Part shown: positions 19,310 to 28,422 of the stretch, piece by piece | Numbering within the stretch: position 1 is the first letter of the stretch | How the letters are laid out: every line of letters begins with the position of its first letter | NCBI RefSeq assembly: GCF_014857925.1 | Contig: NZ_JACYVZ010000002.1 | Coordinates: 222,455-286,454 of the forward strand | Length of the DNA stretch: 64,000 bases | Direction of reading: 5' to 3' | Source of the DNA: Cysteiniphilum marinum | GTDB lineage: Bacteria > Pseudomonadota > Gammaproteobacteria > Francisellales > Francisellaceae | The notes under the pieces: model-generated | What the model was told of the DNA's origin: nothing | What the model saw: only the letters and a program-made list of their open reading frames with translations | The model's database searches: none | Made by a program: the position numbers and the translations under genes

Positions 19310-19524
19310 ATTTTCCCCTCTTTCAACAAAATGCTCTCACATATGTATTTAATCTACATATCAAACAAGGGGATTGTACTGAATCTTGCTGTTCAGTCAA
19401 ATCGATACAGGCATAATCAGGATAAAAAGAGCTCAGAAATACAACATATCCGTTTTTCTGGGTAATTTATCTACTGTTTAGATCAAGTCAAAACCATTAT
19501 ATGCTGCACTTGCACATCAATGTT

Positions 19525-20454
19525 TTATTGATTTCTACTGGGCTTTTTGATGCCTGATAACACACTCACCAATATGGGGCCTGCAATATTCTGCCATACA
19601 GCGTAAAGTGTCCCCGCAATAGCTGCTAATTTACCAAAAAACAAAATCGCAATCACAATCCCTAAGCCAACATCAAGAATACTAAACTCAAATAATAGGG
19701 CAAGCGCGCTTTTGTGATCTAGGCTAAATATTTTCCCTAAGACATAGCCAACAATAGATGCTAATGCATGTAGTAAAACAATAGCAACACATAGTTTCAA
19801 AGACACATACCATAGCACTTCTTTGTTTAGTGCAACCACAACCATCACAACAATAACAATCGTTATAATTGCAAGTGATGAAAGCTTATTTAAGATGTGT
19901 GGCTTTAATGCGATAAAACGCTGAAAAATAATGCCTGCCACTATTGGCAGTACCACAATCATCAAAGTGGTTGTTACAATACCAACCCAAGGAATTGTTA
20001 CTGTTTTATGCAAAAATAAATACAATATTAATGGCATAATAATAGGTGCCAATAGCGTTGTAACCAATGTAAGACTGACAGTTAGTGCTAGATTTGCTTT
20101 GGATAATAATGACATCACATTAGACGCCGTTCCTCCAGGGCACGCGCCGACAATCACAAGACCAATTAATGCATAATTATCTAACTGAAGTAGTCGCCCA
20201 ATAGTATAAGCGATCAGTGCGGTAACAAAAGATTTCAACACAATTATCAGTATGAAGCGTCCCTTGATATCAGCAATCTGTTGCATATCTTTAAGAGACA
20301 CATTAATACCCACCAAAAACATAATAATCCCTAGGAACAAAGGGATGAATACTTTTAAAGGAGTGAAAATACTCGGCAAGCATAGTGCCAGTAATGCCCC
20401 GCATATCACAAAAATAGAAAACGACTTAATCATGGCGTAATTGTTTAACTTCAT
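19525..20454 (-). CDS. BASS-family (bile acid:sodium symporter-like) transporter
   Basis: A 309-aa membrane protein of about ten helices. GACPGGTASNVMSLLSKAN is the conserved discontinuous-helix motif of BASS transporters, and later LEFSILDVGLG is the second crossing motif. These carry organic anions such as pantoate or keto acids with sodium; bile acid is only the family name. The true substrate is unknown. A loose CAGAAA/TTTCTG stem followed by a T-run near 19430-19460 may end the transcript. Confidence 0.88.
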   Translation of the reverse strand: MKLNNYAMIKSFSIFVICGALLALCLPSIFTPLKVFIPLFLGIIMFLVGINVSLKDMQQIADIKGRFILIIVLKSFVTALIAYTIGRLLQLDNYALIGLVIVGACPGGTASNVMSLLSKANLALTVSLTLVTTLLAPIIMPLILYLFLHKTVTIPWVGIVTTTLMIVVLPIVAGIIFQRFIALKPHILNKLSSLAIITIVIVVMVVVALNKEVLWYVSLKLCVAIVLLHALASIVGYVLGKIFSLDHKSALALLFEFSILDVGLGIVIAILFFGKLAAIAGTLYAVWQNIAGPILVSVLSGIKKPSRNQ

Positions 20455-20581
20455 GTTTTTACCCTACTAAATGGCAACCCAAAACAAGGTGATAGTCTCT
20501 CAATAAAAAAAGCGTATCACAAGTTGCTATTTGTAATTGTCTGAAGGATAATCAAAGGAGACAAAAATTAAACTTTGAAAG

Positions 20582-20658
20582 TGGTAGCTACGACTGGACT
20601 TGAACCAGTGACCCCAGCATTATGAATGCTGTGCTCTAACCAACTGAGCTACGTAGCC
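20582..20658 (-). tRNA. tRNA-Met (anticodon CAU)
   Basis: The minus strand gives a full 77-nt cloverleaf: acceptor GGCTACG pairs with CGTAGCT (one G-U), D-loop AGTTGGTTA, anticodon stem-loop GCATTCATAATGC with CAT, T-arm GGTTCAAGTCC and encoded CCA. It is nearly the same as elongator tRNA-Met of enterobacteria. A C34-modified tRNA-Ile2 is less likely because the body matches Met. Confidence 0.96.
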
Positions 20659-20903
20659 ACGACAGGGAGGAATATTAGCAAGATTGGTTTTGTTGTCAAT
20701 GATTTTTTTTATTTTTATCCCCGCACCTGCAAAAATAGCTGATAGATACTGTTTTTTGCTGGGATTGTGTCTATAATGTCCGCCTTATTGCTACAGCAAG
20801 ATTGACTAAAGCGCGATTTCATCACTGCGCTTATCTCTTAATATCAGTTGTCGCAATAATGTATAAACAAAATACGAATAAACATAAAGTAGGAACATTT
20901 TAG

Positions 20904-21719
20904 ATGTCTGATGGTAGAAATAAACTTAATGATTTTTCATTATTAAAATCATTGGTCGATGGCAAAAGCATAAAAGACAAAACAGATCGTTTACGTAAAG
21001 CACACGCGGCAAAACTCAATGAAACGGGTGATGCCAAAGCGACACGTTCAACGCCTAGACCAAGCACTGCTACCAAGCAAGCTCCTCAGACAAGACAAGA
21101 GCGTGTCAACCAGCCACGCACACCATTTCGCATGCCACAATATGGTCAAAAGCAACATGAAGAGCTTGTGGTTGATATGCCTGATGCTCAGGAAGATGAG
21201 CTGATCATTGAAATTGATCTACAAAAAGAGCTCTATAAAGAAGAGCAGCGCTTGTTTAAATGGCTTTGTGCACGCTTTCCAAAGTGCTTCAATCCACGCG
21301 ATAAGCGCCCATTGAAAATCGGCATAAGCGATGATATTGAAATCATTTATTATAACGAGCATTTTGCACCGATTGACCAATATGTTCTAAAAAAAGTGAT
21401 TAAACGCTATGTTGGCGACACCCGTTATCAACGTTCAGTGCTTGAGCATAAGCAGCGCTTCAATCTTTATGGCAAGCCAGTTGAAAGCTTTAGTGATGAT
21501 CATATTGCTTATGCTAAACAGCGTTTAGATGAAATTGCTGAGAAAGCTTACTTACGTTCTCAAGGCATTGATATTAAAACATATTATCAACAAAAACGTG
21601 AACAAGAGCAGCAAGAAATTCAAGAAGAACAAGAAAAGCAAGCTTCAGAGCAAACTGAAAACTCCAATCAGGCAACTGATAGTGAAGCGCAAACTAATGA
21701 TACAAAAACAAACTCATAA
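20904..21719 (+). CDS. proQ: ProQ/FinO-domain RNA chaperone
   Basis: A 271-aa RNA-binding protein. The ProQ/FinO domain spans roughly residues 105-215 (EEQRLFKWLCARFPKCFN, PLKIGISDDIE, LKKVIKRYVGDTRYQ, RFNLYGKPV). A basic, disordered N-terminus precedes it and a Q/E/K-rich tail follows. ProQ proteins bind structured sRNAs and mRNA 3' ends. AGGA lies 9 bp before the ATG. Upstream, TATAAT at 20772-20777 and an AAGCGC/GCGCTT hairpin near 20812-20832 suggest a leader of about 120 nt. Confidence 0.9.
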   Translation: MSDGRNKLNDFSLLKSLVDGKSIKDKTDRLRKAHAAKLNETGDAKATRSTPRPSTATKQAPQTRQERVNQPRTPFRMPQYGQKQHEELVVDMPDAQEDELIIEIDLQKELYKEEQRLFKWLCARFPKCFNPRDKRPLKIGISDDIEIIYYNEHFAPIDQYVLKKVIKRYVGDTRYQRSVLEHKQRFNLYGKPVESFSDDHIAYAKQRLDEIAEKAYLRSQGIDIKTYYQQKREQEQQEIQEEQEKQASEQTENSNQATDSEAQTNDTKTNS

Positions 21720-21933
21720 GTTTTATCTTTCTCTTTAATACTCAAGCGGCAAGCGTTCTACTCTATACCGCTCACAAACCACTTCACAATATTTCATATC
21801 ACACCATTAAAGACTCACCACATACTCCATCACAAACCATTAAGCACCGTAAAATGGTTTAGTGGGTATATCTTTTTGCAAGCTTTGCTTGTACTCAATT
21901 GAACACTTGATCAATACATGATAAATTGTACAT

Positions 21934-23202
21934 ATGTTCTATTTATTATGGCTGTATCTTATGACTAATGGTAATATTTCATCGGGCAAGTCCAGTATTT
22001 TGCTATTGAGCATTGTTAGCGTATTGCTTGGCTGTAGCTATTTTATGGCATCAGACATGTATGTCCCAAGCCTACCTAACATGAGTCATGCGCTATCTAC
22101 AAGTTCAAATATGGCACGCATGACAATTGCGGTATTTTTGATTGCTTTAGCCTTATCTCAACTTTTTTATGGCCCCGCCTCTGATAAGTTTGGTCGCAAA
22201 AGAATTATTTTTATTGGTGCTAGTATTTATTTAATTGGCAGTTTAATCTGTATGCTCTCTTGGAATATTTATGTATTGATCATTGGCCGAGTTATTCAAG
22301 GGGCAGGAACAGGTGCTTTGTTATCATTATCTCGCGTGATTGTTCAAGACTCGGTAGATAAGGATAAATTTATTCATATTGTCGGTTGGTTAAGTCTCTT
22401 TTTCATGCTTGCTCCAGCAGGTGCACCAGTACTTGGAGGGGTAATTGAAACTTACTTTAATTGGCGTATCAGTTTTCTTGTCATGTTCATACTTGTTGTT
22501 ATAACCACTTTAATTGTTGCTACACGCATGCAAGAAACTCACCCACCACACAAGAGAAACACTAATGCCTTAGTCCCTAAACAATTATTCACAAATTATC
22601 TTGAAATATTAAAACATGCGCCTTTTGTAATATATACCTTTTGTATGGTTGCAGGGTTTTCTGGCATTGTTGGTTTTTACACTGTTGGGCCCTTTATCCT
22701 CATTAACAAGTATGGCATGACTCCACAGAACTTTGGATTCCTATCCATTGCGATCATTGGTTGTGCCTTTATTGCTCGCTTATATATGTCAATCATCTCA
22801 CTTAAGAAATTCGGTGCAATAAAAACACTTTTTCAAGGCTTATGTTTAATGGTGCTAGCAAGCACTATTTTACTTGTAAGTTCAATTTTAGGATTTGCAG
22901 ATGAAAAAACACTGATTATTTGCGTTATGCTTTATGCTATGGGTAGCAGTATCGTAGGACCAACTGTTGTTGGTGTTGCACTTTCCTTCTTTAGCCATAA
23001 AGCAGGTGCTGCTAATGCTGTTTATGGGTTCTTGCAGATGTTTGGGTTGTTTCTAGTAAGCTCAGTTGCCGCAATCATTCCTGCCGAAATTTTTGCTTAT
23101 GCGCTGATTATTTTTGTCATGTCCTTTGCTGCTTTAATGTTTTTGAGCATTCTCACCTTTAAACAACACACCTCATCACTTCATAAGACAATCTGTGCTT
23201 AA
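21934..23202 (+). CDS. MFS drug exporter, Bcr/CflA type
   Basis: A 422-aa major-facilitator protein with 12 predicted helices. SDKFGRKRIIFIG is motif A of drug:H+ antiporters and MASDMYVPSLPNM is typical of the Bcr/CflA group (bicyclomycin, chloramphenicol and others). An internal ATG at 21961 (MTNGN) is an alternative start, as neither has a clear ribosome site. Upstream, AAACCATT/AATGGTTT (about 21832-21857) could be a weak terminator for proQ. Confidence 0.9.
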   Translation: MFYLLWLYLMTNGNISSGKSSILLLSIVSVLLGCSYFMASDMYVPSLPNMSHALSTSSNMARMTIAVFLIALALSQLFYGPASDKFGRKRIIFIGASIYLIGSLICMLSWNIYVLIIGRVIQGAGTGALLSLSRVIVQDSVDKDKFIHIVGWLSLFFMLAPAGAPVLGGVIETYFNWRISFLVMFILVVITTLIVATRMQETHPPHKRNTNALVPKQLFTNYLEILKHAPFVIYTFCMVAGFSGIVGFYTVGPFILINKYGMTPQNFGFLSIAIIGCAFIARLYMSIISLKKFGAIKTLFQGLCLMVLASTILLVSSILGFADEKTLIICVMLYAMGSSIVGPTVVGVALSFFSHKAGAANAVYGFLQMFGLFLVSSVAAIIPAEIFAYALIIFVMSFAALMFLSILTFKQHTSSLHKTICA

Positions 23203-23290
23203 TGCATAATTCTTAATACATAGACTTGACAATCAAAAGGGCTTGGTCGGATACTAGTGCGATATAAAAAAACACATATACCATTACGTG

Positions 23291-26200
23291 ATGTTGCCTA
23301 TTCTTGACAAGTTTTCCACTGAACACGCCCACTGCAAAACGTTTACAAATGAGCTACTAACTTCAGGCTTTAAAGGTGATATACAGTATGATTATGCCAC
23401 CCGCGTCAGTAGCTCAATTGATAATAGTATTTATCAAATTGTGCCCGAACTCGTCCTTTTTCCTAAAGAGCATGCTGATATTCTCAAGATTTTCACCTTG
23501 GCAAATAGCAACGCCTTTCAAGAACTTAAGTTTAGCGCGCGTGGTGCTGGCACTGGCACCAATGGCCAATCGCTAACTTCTGGCATTATTATTGATACCA
23601 GTCGCTATATGAATAATATTTTAGAGATTAATCTAAAAGAAAATTATGTTTTAGTGGAACCCGGCGTCGTCCTCGATCAGCTTAATGAAATGCTGGCGCC
23701 ACACAAAGTGTTTTTCGCACCTAATTTATCACCAAGTAATCGCGCTACCATTGGTGGCATGGCAAGTACCGATGCTTGCGGTAAAGGCTCGCGCATCTAT
23801 GGGCGCACCAGTGAACACTTATTAGAATTAGAATGCGTATTAAGTGATGGTGAGGGCGTGTCATTTGAAACAATAGATGCCAATAATCTTGATACACTTA
23901 TTGATGAGCATTCTAGACGTAACTCTCTATTGACTCAAATCTATCAATCAGTTGCAACTGAAGTGATTAACCAATATGACAAGATCACTGCCCAATTTCC
24001 AAAACTTGACAGATTCATGACGGGATATAATCTTGCTAAGTGTTATGATCCACAAGCACATAGTGTCAATCTTAATTATCTGATTTCAGGCGCTGAAGGC
24101 ACGTTGGCATTTATTACTAAGCTTAAGTTAAAACTCACTGCTATCCCAAGCCACAAGGTCCTATTTGCCATTAGCTATAGTAATTTTGACTTGGCATTAC
24201 GCGATGCTAAAAACCTATTGAGCCTAAACCCTGCAGCGATTGAAACCATTGATGATAACATTTTGAAACTTGCCAAAGAAGATGAGATTTACCCGCAAAT
24301 TCGTCCTATGCTTGAAGTGCATACCAATCATGATATTGCTGCTATTAATCTGATTGAGTTTATTGCCCATAGCGATGAAGAACTAAGTGCTAAAACTCAA
24401 CAAGCGAAAGAACATCTGAACACGCAAGAACGCAGCTTCTATCTTGCGACTGATAAAGATGAAATGGCTGTATTATGGGAGCTTCGCAAAAAAGGAGTGG
24501 GCTTATTAGGTGCCATGAAAGGTGCGAAAAAGCCAATTCCATTTATGGAGGATACCGCTGTTCCACCGGAAAACCTTGCTGATTATATTGTTGAACTAAG
24601 AGCACTTTTGGATAGTTATAATCTACGCTATGGGATGTTTGGACATGTTGATGTTGGCTGCTTGCATATGCGCCCTGCTTTGGATATGAATGACCCGAAA
24701 GATCAAGCGTTGGTTGTTAAATTAACCAAAGAGGTTAATGATCTTGTTAAAAAGTACGGTGGCGTTTATTGGTCAGAACATGGCAAAGGCTTTAGAAGCG
24801 AATATGTCAAAGACTACTTTGGTGATGAGTTACATACTTCTTTGCAAAAAATCAAAAAAGCATTTGATCCGTATAATAAACTAAATCCAGGTAAAATTGT
24901 TGTGCCTTTTGCCAGCAATGACGAACTGGTCAAAGTCAACGGTCCCTTTCGTGGCACCGAAGACGCTAAGGTTGATAGTGGCACCCAAAAGCTTTTCTCA
25001 GGCGCATTTGATTGCAATGGTAATGCCGCTTGCTTAAATTACCATCCTGATCAAGTGATGTGCCCATCGGCCAAAATTTCACATAACTGGGTTTACTCAC
25101 CCAAAGGACGTACCGCACTTTTACGTGAATGGTTAAAGCAACTTGCTGAAAAAGACTATCAACCCAATCCATTTTCTACTGCTGCATCCCATAAAAAACA
25201 AAACGTCAATAAGAATGACTTCTCTTACGAAGTCTATCAATCACTTGATAAATGCTTAGGCTGCAAAGCATGTGCCACAGCTTGCCCAATCAAGGTTGAT
25301 GTGCCGACAATGAAACCGATGTTTTTAGCAGAATATCATAAGCGCTACAAGCGCCCTTTAAAGGATTATGCGATTAAATATGTCGAACAAACGGCTAAAT
25401 GGCAAAGCTTAAGCCCAACGTTTATAAACTCAGTACAGTCCGCACCCTTTATAAAGACATGGATAAACAATAAACTTAAGCTTGTTGACGCCCCTTTGCT
25501 CTCTAAAGAAACCTTAAAAGCAGGGCTTAAAAAACGTAATGCGCCAAGATTTAGCATTGGAAATTTAAAAACACAACAAGCAATCAACCCTCACAAAACA
25601 GTTTGTATTGTTCAAGATGCATTTACCAGTTTCTATAACGCTGAGGTTGTCTTGGCAGTCTATGACTTATTAACTAAGCTTGAATTTTCTGTCTTTGTGC
25701 TGCCGTTTTATGAAAATGGTAAAGCTGCACACGTTAAAGGGTTCTTGACTTACTTCCACAAAAAGGCTGCACGCGCTACTGCCTTTTATAATCAAATTGC
25801 TCGTTTAAATGTCCCACTGATTGGCATTGATCCGAGCATGACCTTGGTTTATCGTGATGAATATCGTATGGTGTTAAAAGACCAAGTACAGTTTAAAGTT
25901 GAGCTATTACAAGAATGGCTTGTTAAACAGCCACCAACCATTAATATTACAACCACAGAGCACACGACAACATTATCTTTACTAGGCCACTGCTCAGAGC
26001 GCGCACTTGCTGCAGTATCAATGCTTCACTGGCAGAAAATTTTTAAAGCGTTTGGTGCCAAGCTTATAATTGAAAAAGTTGGTTGTTGTGGTATGGCTGG
26101 TACTTTTGGACATGAAAAAGATAATCTTACATTATCCAAAGAGATTTATGCTTCAAGCTGGCAAAAGAAAATAGAATTGGGGAATCAGAACAAGCAATAT

Positions 26201-26296
26201 CTTGCAACGGGCTTCTCTTGTCGCTGTCAGGTTAAACGTTTTAGCAATAAACAACTACAGCACCCTGCCGTTCACCTTCTGGAGTTAATCAATTAA
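23291..26296 (+). CDS. ydiJ: YdiJ-type FAD-linked oxidase / D-2-hydroxyglutarate dehydrogenase with Fe-S domain
   Basis: A 1001-aa fusion enzyme like E. coli YdiJ. The N-terminal FAD-binding domain has GAGTGTNGQSLTSGIIID and SNRATIGGMASTDACGKGS. A D-lactate-dehydrogenase-like C domain contains GHVDVGCLHMRP. A ferredoxin-like segment reads CLGCKACATACP, and CCG-type motifs end the protein (GHCSER, VGCCGMAGTFGHE). The family oxidises D-2-hydroxyacids and passes electrons on. GTG at 23288 precedes an ATG at 23291; the ATG is preferred. Its 3' neighbour is tRNA-Arg, the prophage junction. Confidence 0.93.
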   Translation: MLPILDKFSTEHAHCKTFTNELLTSGFKGDIQYDYATRVSSSIDNSIYQIVPELVLFPKEHADILKIFTLANSNAFQELKFSARGAGTGTNGQSLTSGIIIDTSRYMNNILEINLKENYVLVEPGVVLDQLNEMLAPHKVFFAPNLSPSNRATIGGMASTDACGKGSRIYGRTSEHLLELECVLSDGEGVSFETIDANNLDTLIDEHSRRNSLLTQIYQSVATEVINQYDKITAQFPKLDRFMTGYNLAKCYDPQAHSVNLNYLISGAEGTLAFITKLKLKLTAIPSHKVLFAISYSNFDLALRDAKNLLSLNPAAIETIDDNILKLAKEDEIYPQIRPMLEVHTNHDIAAINLIEFIAHSDEELSAKTQQAKEHLNTQERSFYLATDKDEMAVLWELRKKGVGLLGAMKGAKKPIPFMEDTAVPPENLADYIVELRALLDSYNLRYGMFGHVDVGCLHMRPALDMNDPKDQALVVKLTKEVNDLVKKYGGVYWSEHGKGFRSEYVKDYFGDELHTSLQKIKKAFDPYNKLNPGKIVVPFASNDELVKVNGPFRGTEDAKVDSGTQKLFSGAFDCNGNAACLNYHPDQVMCPSAKISHNWVYSPKGRTALLREWLKQLAEKDYQPNPFSTAASHKKQNVNKNDFSYEVYQSLDKCLGCKACATACPIKVDVPTMKPMFLAEYHKRYKRPLKDYAIKYVEQTAKWQSLSPTFINSVQSAPFIKTWINNKLKLVDAPLLSKETLKAGLKKRNAPRFSIGNLKTQQAINPHKTVCIVQDAFTSFYNAEVVLAVYDLLTKLEFSVFVLPFYENGKAAHVKGFLTYFHKKAARATAFYNQIARLNVPLIGIDPSMTLVYRDEYRMVLKDQVQFKVELLQEWLVKQPPTINITTTEHTTTLSLLGHCSERALAAVSMLHWQKIFKAFGAKLIIEKVGCCGMAGTFGHEKDNLTLSKEIYASSWQKKIELGNQNKQYLATGFSCRCQVKRFSNKQLQHPAVHLLELIN

Positions 26297-26399
26297 TCTA
26301 AAAAATTAAAATCAGCGAATTCGAGCATATGTTACTGGATTTTAATGTCGATTTTTGCTAACTTCACAGCCCTACAACATTATTAGCTCGCATAGTTCT

Positions 26400-26476
<77 letters not shown>

Positions 26477-26633
26477 CCATGAAACCCACATAAAATATAG
26501 TTTATTTTCCATGGTACCGACATCAATGACGGTAGCAAAAATAAATCTTGGGGTGAATATGGGGCATATTTTCTTTTTAAATTCGATTGCTCTGTGTAAA
26601 ATGCATCAAACTAAATGATAATGCACCAACATA

Positions 26634-26972
26634 ATGACAGTAAAAAATGGCGCACTGCTCATTACTTCAATAATTTGTGTAATACTTATTGTTTATGCAT
26701 ATTTCATAACTAAAAATTATTTAACGCTGAGCGCTCAAGTTGAAGCACTAACAAATAGACAAAACACATTAATTGACATCGGCATGACAAGCAATACGTT
26801 TTTAACGAGCGGACTGCTCGACTTAGAAAAAAAGTTTTTAAACAACAGCTATTTACTACGTGATGCGGATAACAGCGTGCTTATAGATATGAAAACAATC
26901 TGTGAGCAAAAAAACGGTGTCAATTGTGTTCATAATAATAACGGGGAGTTGGAATTTGTCGGCAATAACTAA
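26634..26972 (+). CDS. Membrane-anchored small protein, possible i-spanin
   Basis: A 112-aa protein with one N-terminal membrane helix (about residues 6-26) and then a helical, coiled-coil-like stretch (LTLSAQVEALTNRQNTLIDIG). This is the plan of phage inner-membrane spanins (Rz type). The last 17 bp overlap a lipoprotein gene in another frame, as in Rz/Rz1 pairs. There is no clear homology, and no endolysin or holin is nearby, so the assignment rests on topology and overlap only. Confidence 0.55.
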   Translation: MTVKNGALLITSIICVILIVYAYFITKNYLTLSAQVEALTNRQNTLIDIGMTSNTFLTSGLLDLEKKFLNNSYLLRDADNSVLIDMKTICEQKNGVNCVHNNNGELEFVGNN

Positions 26973-27300
26973 ACGTCATCCCATCATAACCACAATTTTA
27001 ATCATTCTCATTGTATTAGCAATCAGCGGGTGCAGCTTAATAAGCAATAGCCCCAACGTGATATTGACTAAAGACGCAAACACAGTAGCGGTTCATAATC
27101 TAACCGCAATTGAGTATTGCAACGTAAACAGCAATCCCAATTACTTATATGTTGATTCAAAGTTTTATACAACGAACTACGATTTATTCATGTATATAAA
27201 CCAGATTAATGTTGATTTACTACGCTATAAAATATGCTTTGAAGCATTGAAAAAATACAACCTTGAGGTTGTTGAACTGATAAAAAAACAAAGGATTTAA
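26956..27300 (+). CDS. Small lipoprotein, possible o-spanin
   Basis: The frame opens at 26902, but a TTG at 26956 with GGGGAG 7 bp upstream puts a signal peptide at the N-terminus (SAITKRHPIITTILIILIVLAISGC). The lipobox is LAISGC. The mature part is about 90 aa. It overlaps the preceding membrane protein out of frame, as Rz1-like outer-membrane spanins do. It lacks the proline-rich character common in Rz1. Function is inference. Confidence 0.55.
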   Translation: MSAITKRHPIITTILIILIVLAISGCSLISNSPNVILTKDANTVAVHNLTAIEYCNVNSNPNYLYVDSKFYTTNYDLFMYINQINVDLLRYKICFEALKKYNLEVVELIKKQRI

Positions 27301-27304
27301 AACA

Positions 27305-27421
27305 ATGTTTCATGTACACACACTATTTAAGTGTCCTCACTGCAACTCTGTCTTTTTTGCAGACGTAAGGATTCGGGTTTTTTGCAAAAATTGCAACAGC
27401 CGTCTGCATGATAAAGTCTAA
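27305..27421 (+). CDS. Com-like zinc-finger protein, 38 aa
   Basis: A very short gene with AAAGGA about 9 bp before its ATG. The protein holds two cysteine pairs, CPHC and CKNC, 13 residues apart, a zinc ribbon like that of phage Mu Com, which activates translation of mom. Com-like proteins are usually coded beside a DNA-modification gene in prophages; here the following gene is an unknown 95-aa protein and the methyltransferase is far away at 46 kb. Confidence 0.65.
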   Translation: MFHVHTLFKCPHCNSVFFADVRIRVFCKNCNSRLHDKV

Positions 27422-27442
27422 TATAAAAATGAGGATATTTAC

Positions 27443-27730
27443 ATGCAGGATACAGCAAAAAATAATATAAACGAATATGGCCCCAAGTCTTTTGTGCATA
27501 ACGGTAAAAAGTACCGCACTATGGTATCGTTTGAAATAGAAAACAATTTAATGCATGGCATCATGGCGCGAATGCGCAAAAAGCTTAAAAATATTTTGTC
27601 ATTATCAGAAATTGCGCAGTATTGCTTAGTGCATCATGCAAATAAAAAGAAGAAGCAAAATAAAATATATGATCCGTATCGCGATTTAACACAGTCTGGG
27701 ATCCATGTGCTCTATCGCGCATGGCGATAA
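27443..27730 (+). CDS. Hypothetical phage protein, 95 aa
   Basis: Preceded by GAGG at good distance (GAGGATATTTAC then ATG). The protein is basic, with a lysine-rich central region (MRKKLKNILSLSEIAQYCLVHHANKKKKQ) and a short helix-turn-helix-like LSLSEIAQYCLVH. It might bind nucleic acid. It lies between the Com-like gene and a convergent membrane protein gene. I do not recognise the family. Confidence 0.6.
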   Translation: MQDTAKNNINEYGPKSFVHNGKKYRTMVSFEIENNLMHGIMARMRKKLKNILSLSEIAQYCLVHHANKKKKQNKIYDPYRDLTQSGIHVLYRAWR

Positions 27731-27737
27731 ATCTATA

Positions 27738-28412
27738 TCAATTTAAAGAATAACTTGTATTAGTATTGCAAATTAGTTCAGAATCGGAAGCAATAACAAG
27801 CTTATTGCTCACGTTGCCTTCTTCATCTGTGTACTCAGTAACAATAAATGATGCGTCAACTATTTCAACATGGTTTAAAGGTTTCTGGTGAACAGAATGG
27901 CTGCTCCTGTGTGTGTTAATCATTAGATCGGAAAAACTATCAATATCCGATTCTTGATCAATCTCTGTCATACTCTCAATTGACTCGCATAGTTTTTTAG
28001 GGCTAACGCTGTATATGTAGTTATACATTCGATTTTGATTTTGTGGTTTGCGCTTTTCGCATACCTCATAACAATAGCTCAAATCTTTTTGTGCTGCGTT
28101 ATTACTCGTTGATATCGCTTCTGTTTGTGCTGCGTTATTATTTGTTGGCATTGCTTCTGTTTGTGTTTCCCATGTGTTAACTCTTTTTTCTATGCTATCG
28201 GTTTGGCTGTCAGCATCTAAATAAGCGGGCTTTGGTAGCTCAACTGCTTGTGTGCTAGATGTGCTTTTGTTACACCCGCTAACAGAAAATGAGGCTAAAA
28301 CCACGGCTAAAATCATCCCAACAATAACAACAGCAAAGCATAGCAATAAACAGTCATCTTTTGTTATTCTGCGCAATTCTGTCTTAAACTTAGTTATAAT
28401 TTTTTTAATCAT
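27738..28412 (-). CDS. Membrane-anchored hypothetical protein with small internal repeat
   Basis: 224 aa. A basic N-terminus is followed by a hydrophobic helix (about residues 21-46) ending in SVSGC, which could be either a membrane anchor or a lipobox. The rest is hydrophilic, with a short repeat of the form TQTEA-x-T-x-NNAAQ about residues 82-109. It is the last gene of the leftward late operon, 10 bp after the 721-aa ejection-like protein. It may be a lysogenic-conversion or virion-associated product; no family recognised. Confidence 0.6.
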   Translation of the reverse strand: MIKKIITKFKTELRRITKDDCLLLCFAVVIVGMILAVVLASFSVSGCNKSTSSTQAVELPKPAYLDADSQTDSIEKRVNTWETQTEAMPTNNNAAQTEAISTSNNAAQKDLSYCYEVCEKRKPQNQNRMYNYIYSVSPKKLCESIESMTEIDQESDIDSFSDLMINTHRSSHSVHQKPLNHVEIVDASFIVTEYTDEEGNVSNKLVIASDSELICNTNTSYSLN

Positions 28413-28422
28413 ATTTTACTGT

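Noticed and set aside
20582..20658. tRNA-Met as a second integration site
   Set aside because: Genes on both sides are ordinary chromosomal genes with no phage or integrase genes.
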